Shown in pieces: positions 12,383-24,059 of a stretch of DNA of 64,000 nt. Each line of letters opens with the position of its first letter. The stretch's first letter is position 1. The DNA lies in assembly GCA_014529385.2 (NCBI GenBank), contig CM043952.1:155034557-155098556 (forward strand), written 5' to 3'. This DNA comes from Adiantum capillus-veneris. Taxonomy: Eukaryota > Streptophyta > Polypodiopsida > Polypodiales > Pteridaceae. The notes below the pieces were generated by a model. That model was given only the letters and a program-made list of their open reading frames with translations. It did not search any database and was not told the origin of the DNA. The translations under genes and the position numbers were made by a program.

Positions 12383-13823
12383 TTATACCTGCAGGCAACC
12401 GAAATTCTTAAAACCCTGTATAGTAGGCACTTTATGGCAAGCATCTTTATTTGCATCTTCACACAGATAAGAAATATCACCCCAATCACATACCATATCT
12501 GAAGATGTTTCTTGCTCTTCTACTCTATCCTTTGATGTCACTTCAACCTGTATAGCATAACCAAACACTTCTCTATCTTTGATTTGTGAATCTTGAAGAT
12601 TCATAGCTTCATCTGCAGAACCCCAATCCTCATGCAGAGAATCTGCATCTGTCATTCCTTCCTCTACCATGGAATTGTGAAAGCTTGTTGCATCTAGCTC
12701 TAAATAAGGCACAATTTCATGAGTCATCTGCATCACATCTACTACCCCATATATACAAGACATACATATTACTCTGTCAATGCACTCCTCTTCTTCCATC
12801 TCGTCTAGCTGAGGTACTTCACAATCCGCAATACTACTAGCAGAGCTATACTCACAAAGGAAGAGATTTTCAGTCATCCCCTCTAAATTAGCACTTTTGC
12901 AGCTAGGCATATCCATTTGGGTAGTAACACATGTATCAAGCTCGCATAAGAAAGCATTGATAATGAATTCTTCATCCTGGTATATGTTGTCAGCATAGGC
13001 ATCCAGCTCTTCTAAACTTGGCAAAAGTTCCTCGATCTGCTCAAAAGTAGATTGTAGCACATCACTAATATAGCCGTCTTCCACTTGTTTTCCCTTGACA
13101 TCCTCTATCAAAACCATAGCATCCTCATCCTTGTATATACACTCATGTGCATCTTCAAACGAATCAAAAGGAGCGTCCAAATCATCTATCATAGCCGATG
13201 AGTTTGCATCATCCTCTAAGTCGCTTTGAGCCGTTTCAAGCGCTTGTATAGCATCATGAGAGTCATTATCTTGAGATACGAAGGTTATAAGACCCAAACG
13301 TGCATAAATAGCTTCCACTATGTTTGCTTCATCTGCATACAATAAATTTGCATCTTGCAAAAGATATGCATCTATTACTGCTTCTAAATTAGCCTGCATG
13401 GATGTGTTGACACTTGCATGGCTTACAGGAGAAACCAAATCTAGCTGGTCACATCCACTTCCACTCTGCTCCATCTCTTGGTCTTGATGTTCCAAGCATA
13501 CCTGTGTTATAGCTGTAGAAAACTCACCCCAGTTGCTTGCATATACACTTGCATAGTCTTGAACTTGGTGCTTGAAATCATCACTCACAAGTTCAACAAA
13601 TGCTGCAATCATCCGAGCTTCAGGAATTTCATGAAGCCTCATCTTTGTCACATAGCACTCAAGATATCCTTCTGGATCATAGCCTTCGAATATGTTAAGC
13701 TCGTATATACGGATTGCCTAGCGCTTTCAATCGCTTTTTTGAATCCGCTTCTTCTTCAAGCCATTTGCATCTGTCTGCAAGCTCTTTCATTTCAGTATAT
13801 AGATGCTCCACTTTGCTAGCCAT
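12383..13823 (-). pseudogene. Gag-like ORF with long acidic C-terminal region, one frameshift
   Basis: On the minus strand an ATG at 13823 gives MASKVEHLYTEMKELADRC and then stops after about 42 codons. In the next frame the product continues IFEGYDPEGYLECYVTKM, then IPEARMIAAFVEL and NWGEFSTAITQ. This order (F-D/E-G-Y-D-P-x-G-Y/W-L, then a helical capsid core) is that of Ty3/gypsy gag. After the capsid core the ORF carries about 330 further residues, strongly acidic (many Asp, Glu and Ser), with no CCHC knuckle and no protease. Gag-only LTR elements are known in plants. The acidic extension is unusual. The start was chosen because it is the first ATG after the primer site. Confidence 0.65.
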
Positions 13824-13850
13824 CTTTATGTACTCTCACCCCGGATTGTT

Positions 13851-13866
13851 CACATCGGGTTCACCA
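13851..13866 (-). other. Candidate primer-binding site of the gag-only element
   Basis: The minus strand reads TGGTGAACCCGATGTG six bases after the 5' LTR end TCTCGACA. It begins TGG as expected for pairing with a tRNA CCA end. I cannot name the tRNA with confidence. Confidence 0.55.
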
Positions 13867-13872
13867 AAAATA

Positions 13873-13988
13873 TGTCGAGAAATTTGCGGTCTTTCCAGGA
13901 AAGCACCGGGCTTATGGCTGTGAGAGTTTGTGAGAGAACTTATTAAAAACTATATGAAGGAGTCAAACCATAGATGCCATGAAGACTA
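13873..13988 (-). repeat. Remnant of the 5' LTR
   Basis: This 116-bp stretch matches the 3' LTR from its TGTCGAG edge through GAAGACTA, with only scattered base changes and short indels. It then breaks off into satellite sequence. Confidence 0.8.
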
Positions 13989-16900
13989 CCAGTCTACCAC
14001 ACTTGGGTTATAGAAAGGTTATACCATTTTCCTCTTTCTATTAGCACACATACACACACTCAAGAAAAAGAGAGTTTTAACATGGTAGGAAACTATCGCA
14101 AGAGAGCTTAATGATCTACTCGACAAGGAGTTGAACTCAAGACCTGTTATTCAACAAGAAAATGACATAACCAATCTACCACACTTGGGTGATAGAAAGG
14201 GTATACCATTTTCCTCTTTTTATAAGCACACACACACACACACATACTCAAGAAGAAGAGAGTTTTAACATCGTAGGAAACTATCCTAAGAGAGCGTAAA
14301 GATCTAGCCGACGAGGAGTTGAACTCAAGACCTACTATTCAAGAGGGAAATGGCATGACCAATCTACCACAGTTGGGGATAGAAAAGTTATACTATTTTC
14401 CTCTTTTTATTAGCAGAGACACACACACACCAACACACACACAACCAAGAACAAGAGAGTTTTAACATCCTAGGAAACTATTCCAAGACACCTTACAGAT
14501 CTAGCCAACAAAGAGTTGAACTCAAGACCAGAGAAGAACAGAGTTTTAACATCCTAGGAAGCTATCCCAAGAGACATTAAAGATCTAGCCGCGACAAAGA
14601 GATGAACTCAAGACCTGTTACTGAAGAGGGAAATGGCATAAGGAATCTACCATACTTGGGTGATAGAAAGGTTATACCATTTTTATCTTTTTATTAGCAC
14701 ACACACACACACACACCCTCACACATAGACCCTAGAAGAAGAGAGTTTTGACATCCTAGAAAACGATCACAAGATACCTGAAAGATCTAGCCGACAAAGA
14801 GATGAACTCAAGACCTGTTATTCAAGAGGGAAATGGCATAACGAATCTACCACACTTGGGTGATAGAAAGGTTATACCATTTTCCTCTTTCTATTAGCGT
14901 GAACGCACACACACACACACACACACCCCCGAGAAGAAGAGTGTTTTGACATCGCAGGAAACTATCCCAACAGACCTTGAAGATCTAGCCAACGGGGAGT
15001 TGAACTCAAGACCTGTTATTCAAGAGGGAAATGGCCTAACCAATCTGCCACTCTTGGGTGATCGAAAGGTTATACCATTTTACTCTTTCTATCAACACAG
15101 ACATACACACCCACACACACATACACCCGAGAAGAAGAGAGTTTTAATGTCATAGGAAACTATCCCAAGAGACCTTACAGATATAGCTGACGAGGAGTTA
15201 AACTGAAGACCTTTTTATTCAATAGGAAAATAAACTAACCAATCTACCACACTTGGGTGATAGAAAGGTTATACCATTTTCCTCTTTCTATTAATACACA
15301 CGCACACACCCCCGAGAAGAAGAGAGTTTTAACGTTATAGGAAATTATCCCAAACGACCTTAAAGATCTAGCCGACTAGGAGTTGAACTGAAGACCTATT
15401 TTTCAAAGGGGAAATGGCATAACCAATCTACCACACTTGGGTGATAGAAAGGTTATACCATTTTCCTCTTTCTATTAATACACACGCACACACCCCCGAG
15501 AAGAAGAGAGTTTTAACGTTATAGGAAATTATCCCAAACGACCTTAAAGATCTAGCCGACTAGGAGTTGAACTGAAGACCTATTTTTCAAAGGGGAAATG
15601 GCATAACCAATCTACCACACTTGGATGATAGAAAGGTTATACCATTTTTCTATTTTTATTAGCACACACACACATACCCACACACACACCCCAGAAGAAG
15701 AGAGTTTTAACATCGTAGGAAATTATCCCAAGAGACCGTAAAGATCTAGCCAACGAGGATTTCACCTCAAGACCTATTATTCAAGAGGAAAATGGCATTA
15801 CCAATTTACCACACGTGTGATAGACACGTTATACCATTTTCCTCTTCTTATTAGCACACACACGCACACCGACACACACACACACATGAGAAGAAGAGAA
15901 TTTTAATGTCGTAGCAAACTATCCCAAGAGACCTTAAAGATCTAGCCGCCGACGAGGAGCTCAACTCAAGACCTCTTATTCAAGAGGAAAATGGCCTAAC
16001 CAATATACCACACTTGGGTGATAGCAAAGTTATACCATTTTCCTCTATTTATTAGCTCACATACACAAACAGATCCAAGAAGAAGAGAGTTTTAACATCA
16101 TAGCAATCTATCCCAAGAGAACTTAAAGATCTAGTTGACGAGGAGTTGAACTCAAGGCATGTTATTCAAAACGGAAATGGCATAACCAATTTACCACATT
16201 TGGGTGATAGAAAGGTTATACCATTTCCTCTTTCTATTAGCACACACATACACACACCCACACACCCGAGAGGAAGCAAGTTTTAATGTCATAGGAAACT
16301 ATCCGAAGAGACGTTAAAGATCTAGCCGACCGAGGAGTTGAACTCAAGACATGTGATCCAAGAGGGAAATGGCATAATCGATCTACCACACTTTTCCTCT
16401 TCCTATTTAGCACATACACACACACTCACACAAACACACCCAAGAAGAAGAGAATGTTAACGTCGTAGGAAACTATCCCAAGAGACCTTAAAGATCTAGC
16501 GGACGAGGCGTTGAACTCAAGACCTACTATTCAAGAGGGAAATGGCATAATCAGAGTATCACACTTTGGTTATAGAAAGATTATACCATTTTCCTGTTTT
16601 TATTAGCGTGCACACACACACCCACACACACACAAACATCCAAGAAGAAGAGTGTTTTAACATCGTAGGAAACTATCCCAAGAGACCTTAAAGATCTAGA
16701 TGACAAGGAGTTGAACTAGAGACCTCTTATTCAAGTGGGAACTGGCATAACTAATCTACCACACTTGGGTGATAGAAAGGTTATACCATTTTCCTCTTTC
16801 TATTAATACACACACACAAACCCGAGAAGAAGAGAGTTTTAACTTTGTAGGAAACTATCCCGACCGACCTTAAAGATCTAGATGACAAGAAGTTGAACGG

Positions 16901-17320
16901 AAGACCTGTTATTCAAGAGGAAAATTCCATAACCATCTACCACTCTTGGGTGATAGAAAGGTTATACCATTTCCCTCTTTTTATTAGCACACACACACAC
17001 ACCCACACACACATACCCGAGAAGAAGAGAGTGTCGTAGGAAATTATCCCAAGAGACTGTAAAGATCTAGCCAACGAGGAGTTGACCTCAAGACCTTTTT
17101 TTAAGAGGAAAATGGCTTTACCAATCTACCACACTTGGGTAATACAATGGTTATACCATGTTCTTCTTTTTATTAGCAGACACACGCACATCCACACACA
17201 CACACACGAAAAGAAGAGAGTTTTAACATCGTAGCGCTCTATCCCAATAAACCTAAAAGATCTAGCCGACAAGGAGTTGAACTCAAGACCTGTTATTCAA
17301 GAGGGGAATTTCATAACCAA
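13989..17320 (-). repeat. Tandem array, block 2: the 190-bp unit with CA tract
   Basis: About 17 further copies of the same unit. A local exact duplication is visible at 15250-15650, where two adjacent units share the same rare variants (TATTAATACACACGC, GAACTGAAGACC). This suggests recent unequal exchange. The array ends at 17320, where an LTR fragment of element A begins mid-sequence. Confidence 0.85.
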
Positions 17321-17950
17321 TCCTCTTGCTACGCCCGGCTCGCTCAACACATTGGAGATCCAACTGCACCATTGTTGTAGGCTCGAGGAGATCTACGTGA
17401 CAACGCCAAGCATTCCATGCGAGACGAAGCGCACATGATGACGCATCTACGAGCTATTTGTGGCCGTAAGTGTGTCAAACGATGTCTGTTTTCTACGTGC
17501 TAGTAGTCTATAGAATCGTGGTAACATAAGCTACGCATAGGTACTCATAAATTTTAGTTTCGGGAACTTTCAAAATTTTGTTCTATCATCCTACGCATTT
17601 TCCACAGATGGGTTTAGAGTGAGGGTTTTGAGTGTAGAAGCTTAGGGACAGGTGTATCCTAGTGAGGGGATGGTGTTCCTTCAGTTTCGTATGATTCTGG
17701 CATGATTAGGTGAGTTACCTTCCGTATGTGTGTATGTGTCTAGGTGGTGTAGTTGAGAGCAGTGAGGTTCTTGATTGTGGTTTAGTTGGCCTTCCTGAGT
17801 GTTGTATGTGTAGGATGATCTCAGCCTGACAAGCTAAAGAGATTTCCTCCGTGTGCCTATCGTGTCATCTGTGTCCTCGATTGACATTATGTTGATATAG
17901 GTAGTGTTTGCATGCACTTCATGGGTGTGTGAGTCGCTTCGCGTCCAACA
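17321..17950 (+). repeat. 3' part of the 5' LTR of element A
   Basis: It matches the 3' LTR of element B from CCTCTTGCTACGCCCGG through GTCCAACA. The first third of the LTR, including its TATA box, is missing at the junction with the array. Confidence 0.85.
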
Positions 17951-17970
17951 TTGGCGCCGCTGCCGGGGAC
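17951..17970 (+). other. Primer-binding site for tRNA-Asp, element A
   Basis: TTGGCGCCGCTGCCGGGGAC follows the LTR directly. It is complementary, with one mismatch, to the 3' end of plant tRNA-Asp(GTC), a primer used by Athila/Tat-type elements. Confidence 0.85.
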
Positions 17971-18450
17971 ACAAGGACCTAAGTAGGTTTCCTACTAACA
18001 CTCGTGTGATGGTTTCTTGATTTAGTTTCGGCTAAAGAAAGAGTTTTTCTTAAGTGGATCTAGAAGAGGATATTCCGCGATCAAGTAGATAGCCAGAAAG
18101 CGTGTGTCTTGCCGAGGGTCTGCGACTAGATAGGTTTAGTTAGGATCTGTTGATTAGAGTAGTTGTCAGTGGTCGAGTGATTTGTGAGGTGATAAAAGCG
18201 TTTACTAGTCCGTGTGTGGCAATGAAGCGTTTTTCTTCTCATAGATGCAAAATCAATATGATTTGTATGAGTAGCTTTAGGTAAGTGATCCGATTCTGAT
18301 CTAGAGCTATTCAGCATTGAATTATTTGCTAAAGTGCTTGATTGCATTTGAAATCACGGAAAAGATTGCTTTTGAGGGTAAAAATGCATTAAACAAGCTT
18401 TTGTGGATATTTTTGTATGACTGACTGATCACTACAAGAGGCTATTCATA

Positions 18451-18553
18451 TTAGCGACGCCCACACAGCGACGCAAAAAAAATAAAAATTCCCGGCGTCG
18501 CTATGAGCGTCGCAAATTTACAAGTAAATTTGCGACGCTCATAGCAACGCCGG
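18451..18553. repeat. 5' subterminal repeats of the CACTA element
   Basis: Several copies of GCGACGC and its complement GCGTCGC/GCGTCGCA follow the left end. In this superfamily such motifs bind the element-encoded TNPA-type protein. Confidence 0.75.
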
Positions 18554-18577
18554 TTGGGCTAAAAACAATAACAGAGA

Positions 18578-18618
18578 GCGCCGAAAAACTCAGATCTCAG
18601 ATCTGAGTTTTTCGGCGC
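18578..18618. repeat. 41-bp perfect inverted repeat in the CACTA 5' region
   Basis: The arm GCGCCGAAAAACTCAGATCT is followed by its reverse complement with one central base between them. It lies just inside the subterminal repeats and would form a strong hairpin. Confidence 0.9.
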
Positions 18619-18639
18619 CCTCAAGCAAGGAGCAGGTAA

Positions 18640-18641
18640 CG

Positions 18642-18680
<39 letters not shown>

Positions 18681-18781
18681 CTCCACACACACACACACAC
18701 ACACACGAGGAGAGGAAGGAGAGCCAGGTATGCTCCTTCCTTCTCCTCACTCTCATGTTCCCTTCCCCTCTTTCTCTCTCC

Positions 18782-18819
<38 letters not shown>

Positions 18820-18824
18820 GTGTT

Positions 18825-18876
<52 letters not shown>

Positions 18877-18935
18877 TACAAACATAAACAAAAACGCACA
18901 CACACATACATAAACAAAGAATGCACACACACATT
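18640..18935. repeat. CT, CA and GA microsatellite cluster in the CACTA element
   Basis: Successive tracts of (CT)n, (CA)n, (CT)n, (CA)n and (GA)n. The long ORFs across this block are repeat translations and are not genes. Confidence 0.95.
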
Positions 18936-19110
18936 GAGAGAGGAAAAGAGAGAGAGAGCATGCATAAACAAAAAACGCACACATTGAGAGAGGAAAAGAG
19001 AGATAGAACATGCATAAACAAAAAACGCACACATTGAGAGAGGAAAAGAGAGAGAAAACATGCATAAACAAAAAAACGCACACACATTGAGAGAGAAAGA
19101 GAGAGAAACT
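18925..19110. repeat. 50-bp minisatellite, about four copies
   Basis: Copies of a unit containing CATTGAGAGAGGAAAAGAG and GCATAAACAAAAAACGC recur every 50 bp near 18932, 18982, 19032 and 19084. Confidence 0.9.
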
Positions 19111-19330
19111 AATTTAACGTCGTAGGAAACTAATTAAAATTAAAAGACCTAAAGATCTAGCCGACGAAGAGTTGAACTCAAGACCTATTATTCAAGAGGG
19201 AAATGGCATAACCAATCTATCATACTTGGCATGGGTGATAGAAAGGTTATACCATTTATCTCTTTTTATTGGCACACACATCCACACACGCGCACACACA
19301 CAAGAAGAAGAGAGTTATAACGTCGTAGGA
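19111..19330 (-). repeat. Single dispersed copy of the 190-bp CA/tRNA-like unit
   Basis: It contains the TTTAACGTCGTAGGAAAC block, GATCTAGCCGACG, GAGTTGAACTCAAGACC, CCAATCTATCATACTTGG and a CA tract, ending in AAGAAGAAGAGAG. Its presence inside the CACTA element shows that the unit moves or was carried separately from the array. A partial copy occurs at 20040-20085. Confidence 0.8.
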
Positions 19331-19359
19331 AACTATCCTAAAAGACGTTAAAGATTAGG

Positions 19360-19495
19360 TTAGATGTAGACTTACGTTAAATTAGATTTAGGTTTATTTA
19401 AGTTAAATTAGATTAGATTTAGGTTTATTTTTAGTTAGATTTACGTTTATTTACGCTAGATTTAGATTTACGTTATATTAGATTAGATTTAGGTC
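19360..19495. repeat. Low-complexity TTTAGATTTA-like sequence
   Basis: Degenerate runs of TTAGATTTAGGTTTATTTA flank the HIPP fragment on both sides (also 19918-19988 and 20090-20185). They may be duplicated edges of one insertion. Confidence 0.6.
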
Positions 19496-19853
19496 TCCAT
19501 AGACTGCGATGCCTGCATGAAGCGGGTGAAGAAAGCCCTCAATGGAATATAGGGTATTGCTGCCTTCACTCATGGTGGGCTCTGTCGATCCAAAAGTACT
19601 GGTGAAATGTCTTCAGAAGATAGGGAAGAAGGTGGATCTTCAGGGAGGCAAGAGTCACTACATCCCCGACAATGACCATCTAGACAACCTCTAGTCATTC
19701 AACAGCAACTTCAAAGTTAGTAACAAGAGCAAGAACGGTTCAAAGGGCCAATTGCTGTCGTCAAATGTGGATGGAGATGAGGCAGCGTCACCGCCGGAAG
19801 TTAACTCTCACATCTTTAGGGATGAGAATGCCAACTCTTGCCGAGTTATGTGA
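19496..19853 (+). pseudogene. HIPP-type heavy-metal-associated isoprenylated protein fragment captured by the CACTA element
   Basis: The first frame reads DCDACMKRVKKALNGI, then TAG, then GIAAFTHGG. DCDAC contains the CxxC metal-binding site and the helix of an HMA domain. A frameshift follows, and the next frame reads GSVDPKVLVKCLQKIGKKVD, the second half of the same fold. A charged tail with another TAG (19693-19695) ends in CRVM and TGA (19851-19853), a CaaX prenylation box. HIPPs are plant-specific metallochaperones of this layout. The middle beta strand is missing, so the gene was broken by a deletion as well as stops. It lies between the CACTA left end and the transposase, on the same strand as the element genes. 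No introns are visible. Confidence 0.8.
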
Positions 19854-19984
19854 AAAATTATGTGTTAAATCAGTTTTAAGGTTCTTATAATCCCTGTTAG
19901 TTTAGTTCTTTGTTTTTAATATAACATAATTTATGTTAGATTTAGATTTATGTTATATTAGATTAGACTTAGGTTTATTTAGGT

Positions 19985-20033
<49 letters not shown>

Positions 20034-20455
20034 CACACAAGAAGAAGAGAGTTTTAACGTCGTAGGAAACTATCCCAAAAGACTTTGAAGATTACGTTAG
20101 ATGTAGACTTACGTTAAATTAGATTTAGGTTTATTTTTAGTTAGATTTACGTTTATTTAGATTTACGCTTATTTACGTTAGACCGAGTCCATGCAAGAAT
20201 TACTTACGGTTTAGGGTTTAGAGTTAGACGAACAGTGAAAAGATGTTAAGATGCTGTGAAGTGCTACAACTAGAGAAGAGGCAAAGGGGTTTTGTCCACT
20301 ACATGCAGTGACATGTAGACGTGGGTCTGTAGATTTCTTGTACCCACAAATATAGGTATTGAACAATAAAGACGAGATTATAACCCGGTGGTTTTGATCT
20401 TCGTGCACCTCTAGACCGAGGTGTGCGGGGATTGGACATGACTAGAGAATGTGAG

Positions 20456-20457
<2 letters not shown>

Positions 20458-20511
<54 letters not shown>
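20458..20511. repeat. (GA)n microsatellite before the transposase gene
   Basis: About 27 GA units ending 55 bp upstream of the transposase start. Confidence 0.95.
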
Positions 20512-20515
<4 letters not shown>

Positions 20516-20565
20516 GACGAAGAATGCCAATAGAATATTAAATTTTTTGTCCAGGTTATAAGATT

Positions 20566-23500
20566 ATGAGTAGTGACGAGGATGTGGGACCGTCCAACCG
20601 AAACACCTATCTCTCAACGAGGGTCTTATGTCCTTGTAATCAATGCAAGCATGCTGTGCGACGGACAAGACGTGTTTCTTTACAACACGTTCGCGAATTT
20701 GGCGAGTTCGATCCATCTATTATAGATCGATTTGTTGCCAATTATAACTCGTCAGACTCTGACGCTAGCCAACAAGCAGCAATCTTGCAACCCAATAGAC
20801 GTGTTCGCAGGCGCTTTGGTCAAGCAGCATATGTGAGGCCACAAGATGTAGCCTCTGACAGCTCGGGGGATGATCATGCAGAGCACATTCCCAACGAGGC
20901 AATGTTTGAGCCCGAGATTGATGAAATGATCGAGACGATCATGGATTCAGAAAGGCTTATCTATGATGATATGAAAAGTGAAGCCGATATGCCATTGTAT
21001 AATGGAGCACGTATGTCTAGATTGAAAGCACTCCTGGTTATTCTCAACATGCAGGCAAAGTTTGGATGGAGTGACACTAGCGTCACAGCGCTTTTCAGGT
21101 GATCTATTACAATTAGTTTACTCTAATAAAACTCTAAATGTATAATGATCTGATAGATTTTTACACAACTGTATCGTATTTTTATGTTGTGTAGATTACT
21201 TAAAGAGCACATACTACCAGCTGACAATGTGATGCCAGATTCCCGAGATGAAGGAAGAAAGATTTTGCGAAACTTGGGGATGGATTACAATTCTATCCAC
21301 GCTTGTCCTAATTACTGCATTCTTTTCAGAGGGGAATACATAGACATCGAGAAGTTTCCGAAATGTAATTCCGAAAGATATCGAGTAGATCTCCACGGGA
21401 CAAAAATTCCACAAAAGGTTTTGCGACATTTTCCTCTGCTTCCTCACATCAAGCATTTCTTCGAATGTAAGTCCATGGCCGCCCTAGCATCATGGCATAA
21501 GGAGAATAAATCTTCGGATGGTGTGCTACGAATTCCTGCAGATTGCGTAGCCTGGAAACATATAGATGGAACATGGTCGGATTTTGCCAGGGAAGCTCGA
21601 AATTTGCGCTTAGGCCAGGCTATGGATGGCGTAAATCCATTTGGTCAAAGATCAACATCTTACAGTGTATGGCCCGTTGTCATCGTCAACTACAACATTC
21701 CCCCGTGGTTGACTACGAAGAAGGGGCATCTATGGCTAAGCTTGATTGTGCCAAGGCGATATAAAGTGGAGAATATGGATGTGTATCTTCGTCCACTATT
21801 GGAAGAGCTACAACAATTGTGGATTGGCATAGAGGTGGTGGATATGAGCCGACACACAGGACGACGGAATTCTTTGATCAGAGGAATTCTAATGTGGACC
21901 ATGCATGACTATCCCGGGCTAACAGAATGCTCAGGTGATCTATTGACACTCCTCACTCAGACACTGTAAATCTTGTTTTTTCCCATAGTGGATCTATTAT
22001 CATGTGTATACATGCAGGGCTTCAAACAAGCGGATACAGAGCATGTGTCACATGTGAACCTAGACTGAATGCACGTAGGGCGCCCTCATTGAAGAAGAAA
22101 ATCTACGAAGGTCATCAAGCGTATCTTCCAGAGAACCATGTGTTACGCGATGGCTTTTTGGGAAGAGAGCCACCAAGGATGTCTGCACAAGCATGGTTAG
22201 AGCAGAAGGAGATGTGCGATGACGGATTGCCTCCAGGAATGAAGAGACTATCTCTATGGTACGAGTTATCATACTGGCCCCGACTCATGATCAATCACTT
22301 GCTCGATCCATTCGCCAAACTAAATGCTGCGGAGCTTGTGTGCATGTTTGAGAAACATTTTCCTACTACCATGCTAACCATTCAGGTGCATCTTCTTTTT
22401 CACATAGTAGATGAGGTGGAAATAGCTAGCACAGTTCATTCCAGATGGATGTTCTTCTTAGAACGTTTCATGAAAATGCTTAAGGGATATGTGCGTCAAA
22501 AGGCACGTCCGGAGGGTAGCATGGCAGAAGTTTGGTTGGTATCAGAGTCCCTAGTGTACATTGGAGAGTGGCTAGACAGATTTGATAAAGCCCGGGACAC
22601 GCTATGGCGAACCATAGATGATGAGCGCATATCTGGGATTGTCATGTGCAATCTCGGTGTTGAGAAGAAGATGACGGAAGATCTAGAGGCTAAAATCAAC
22701 CGATTTTGCATGCTTCACAATCCAGTGATGGAAAAGCGGATTTCACAATATGAGGATGCAAAGCAAGAGCGACAAAGGGCACGAATGGAGTGGAGACGGG
22801 GAAGACGACCACCGATGCACTATCTGACGGGTCTGGAGAGCCTACCAACATTCATGAGCTTAAGATGGTTGCACAACCAATTGAAAAGCGCACAACAATG
22901 CGGTGACGAAGTGACTGAGGAAGAGTGCGAGTACTCTCGGGGTTGCGCAACCAAGGTAAGTTTGCAATGTACGACTAGCTAGTGACTTTATTTCTAAACA
23001 TTTGAACGGCCACTCATAATCTTTGTTCGTTGTAGTATAAGTCATACACAGCAGCATGGTGTAAAGGTCGACATTTTAGGGTGGAACGGATCGACAAAAA
23101 GCGTTTTACTCAAGATTGTAGAATCCTGGCAAAATTTGAACAGTCTAGTTGACGACGTTCCTCTGATGCAGATCCTGTGGTGGCGGAACTCACTTACTTC
23201 GGCACGCTACAAGAGATTTTGAGGATCGATTACAGAGGATTTTTTGTCGACTTGTTCGACGTGCAATGGTTCAAGATAATCATGGAGGGTCGCAACGCTA
23301 CTGTACGTAGAGGAGAGTCTGGTTTTCTTGAGGTGGATTCTTCTAAGAAATGGCTGACCTAAGAGACACTTTCGTACTACCCGAGCATTGTGAACAAGTA
23401 AGTATGTAAATAGTTAACATCCCCCTTTTACAAGTTATGTGCTTGAAAGCTCTCATGTAAGTTATGTGGCTCTGGCAGGTAATATTTCATCCTACAAAGT

Positions 23501-23787
23501 CTACATCAAACTGGTGGTACGTCATAGAGGTAGCCGCTCGTAGTGCAAGGACGTATGAAGGCTACCATGTGCCAATCACAATGGCATCAATGGAGGAGAT
23601 CAGAGAAGATGCTCAATCAGAAGCCGCTGCAGTGGTGCCAGACGAGCATCAAGATGCTACTACTCTATATGGGGTGCATGCAGAGGAGCTACAAAATGAA
23701 ACAGAGGATATGTGTTTAAACGGAGAGCTCTATATAGATATAGGAAGTTATGCTGAGTTATGCGAGGATGAGAGAGAGATCTCTTAA
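20566..23787 (+). pseudogene. CACTA transposase, TNP2 type, five exons, damaged near the C-terminus
   Basis: Exons are about 20566-21098, 21195-21934, 22018-22955, 23036-23397 and 23479-23787, joined at GT-AG introns of 80-96 bp. Exon 1 carries CPCNQCKHAVRR, the CxxC of the transposase-associated domain. Exons 1-3 hold the Transposase_21 core (LPADNVMPDSRDEGRKIL, YDSIHACPNYC-like and AWKHIDGTWSDFA segments, WTMHDYPGL). Exon 3 has the DUF4218 region (HLLFHIVDEVEIASTVHSRW, ERFMKMLKGYVRQKARPEGS). Exon 4 has the DUF4216 start (YFGTLQEILRIDYRGFFVDL). The family cuts and pastes CACTA elements. Damage is a TGA at 23150-23152 and a TAA/frameshift at 23360-23362, both in the DUF4216 part; the catalytic part is open. 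Confidence 0.9.
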
Positions 23788-24059
23788 ATCCACAAATATT
23801 GTATTTGAACAATTTTTCTCCGTGTTGTAAAAGCTCTGGCTCTCTAAGTACCTTCCATGGTGTATAATGCTCTTTTCTACTCGCGCTCACATCTTTTGAT
23901 TGAAAATTCTGAGTTTTCGACTTCCCTCTTCTATCACTCAATTCATTGCGTCATTGTATTTATATGCGTCATTACGTCATTGTATTCAATGGTCTTTGCG
24001 CCATTGTCTACTCTATTCATTCAATATTAAGTTTAAATATTCGTGTGTTTAATGCAGGT

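Noticed and set aside
18559-19087. Long ORFs in several frames over the CACTA microsatellite block
   Set aside because: They are translations of CT, CA and GA repeats and of the 50-bp minisatellite (runs of LS, CV, ER). No gene content.
19360-20220. Interstitial telomere repeats
   Set aside because: The TTTAGGTTTA runs are irregular and never form tandem TTTAGGG.
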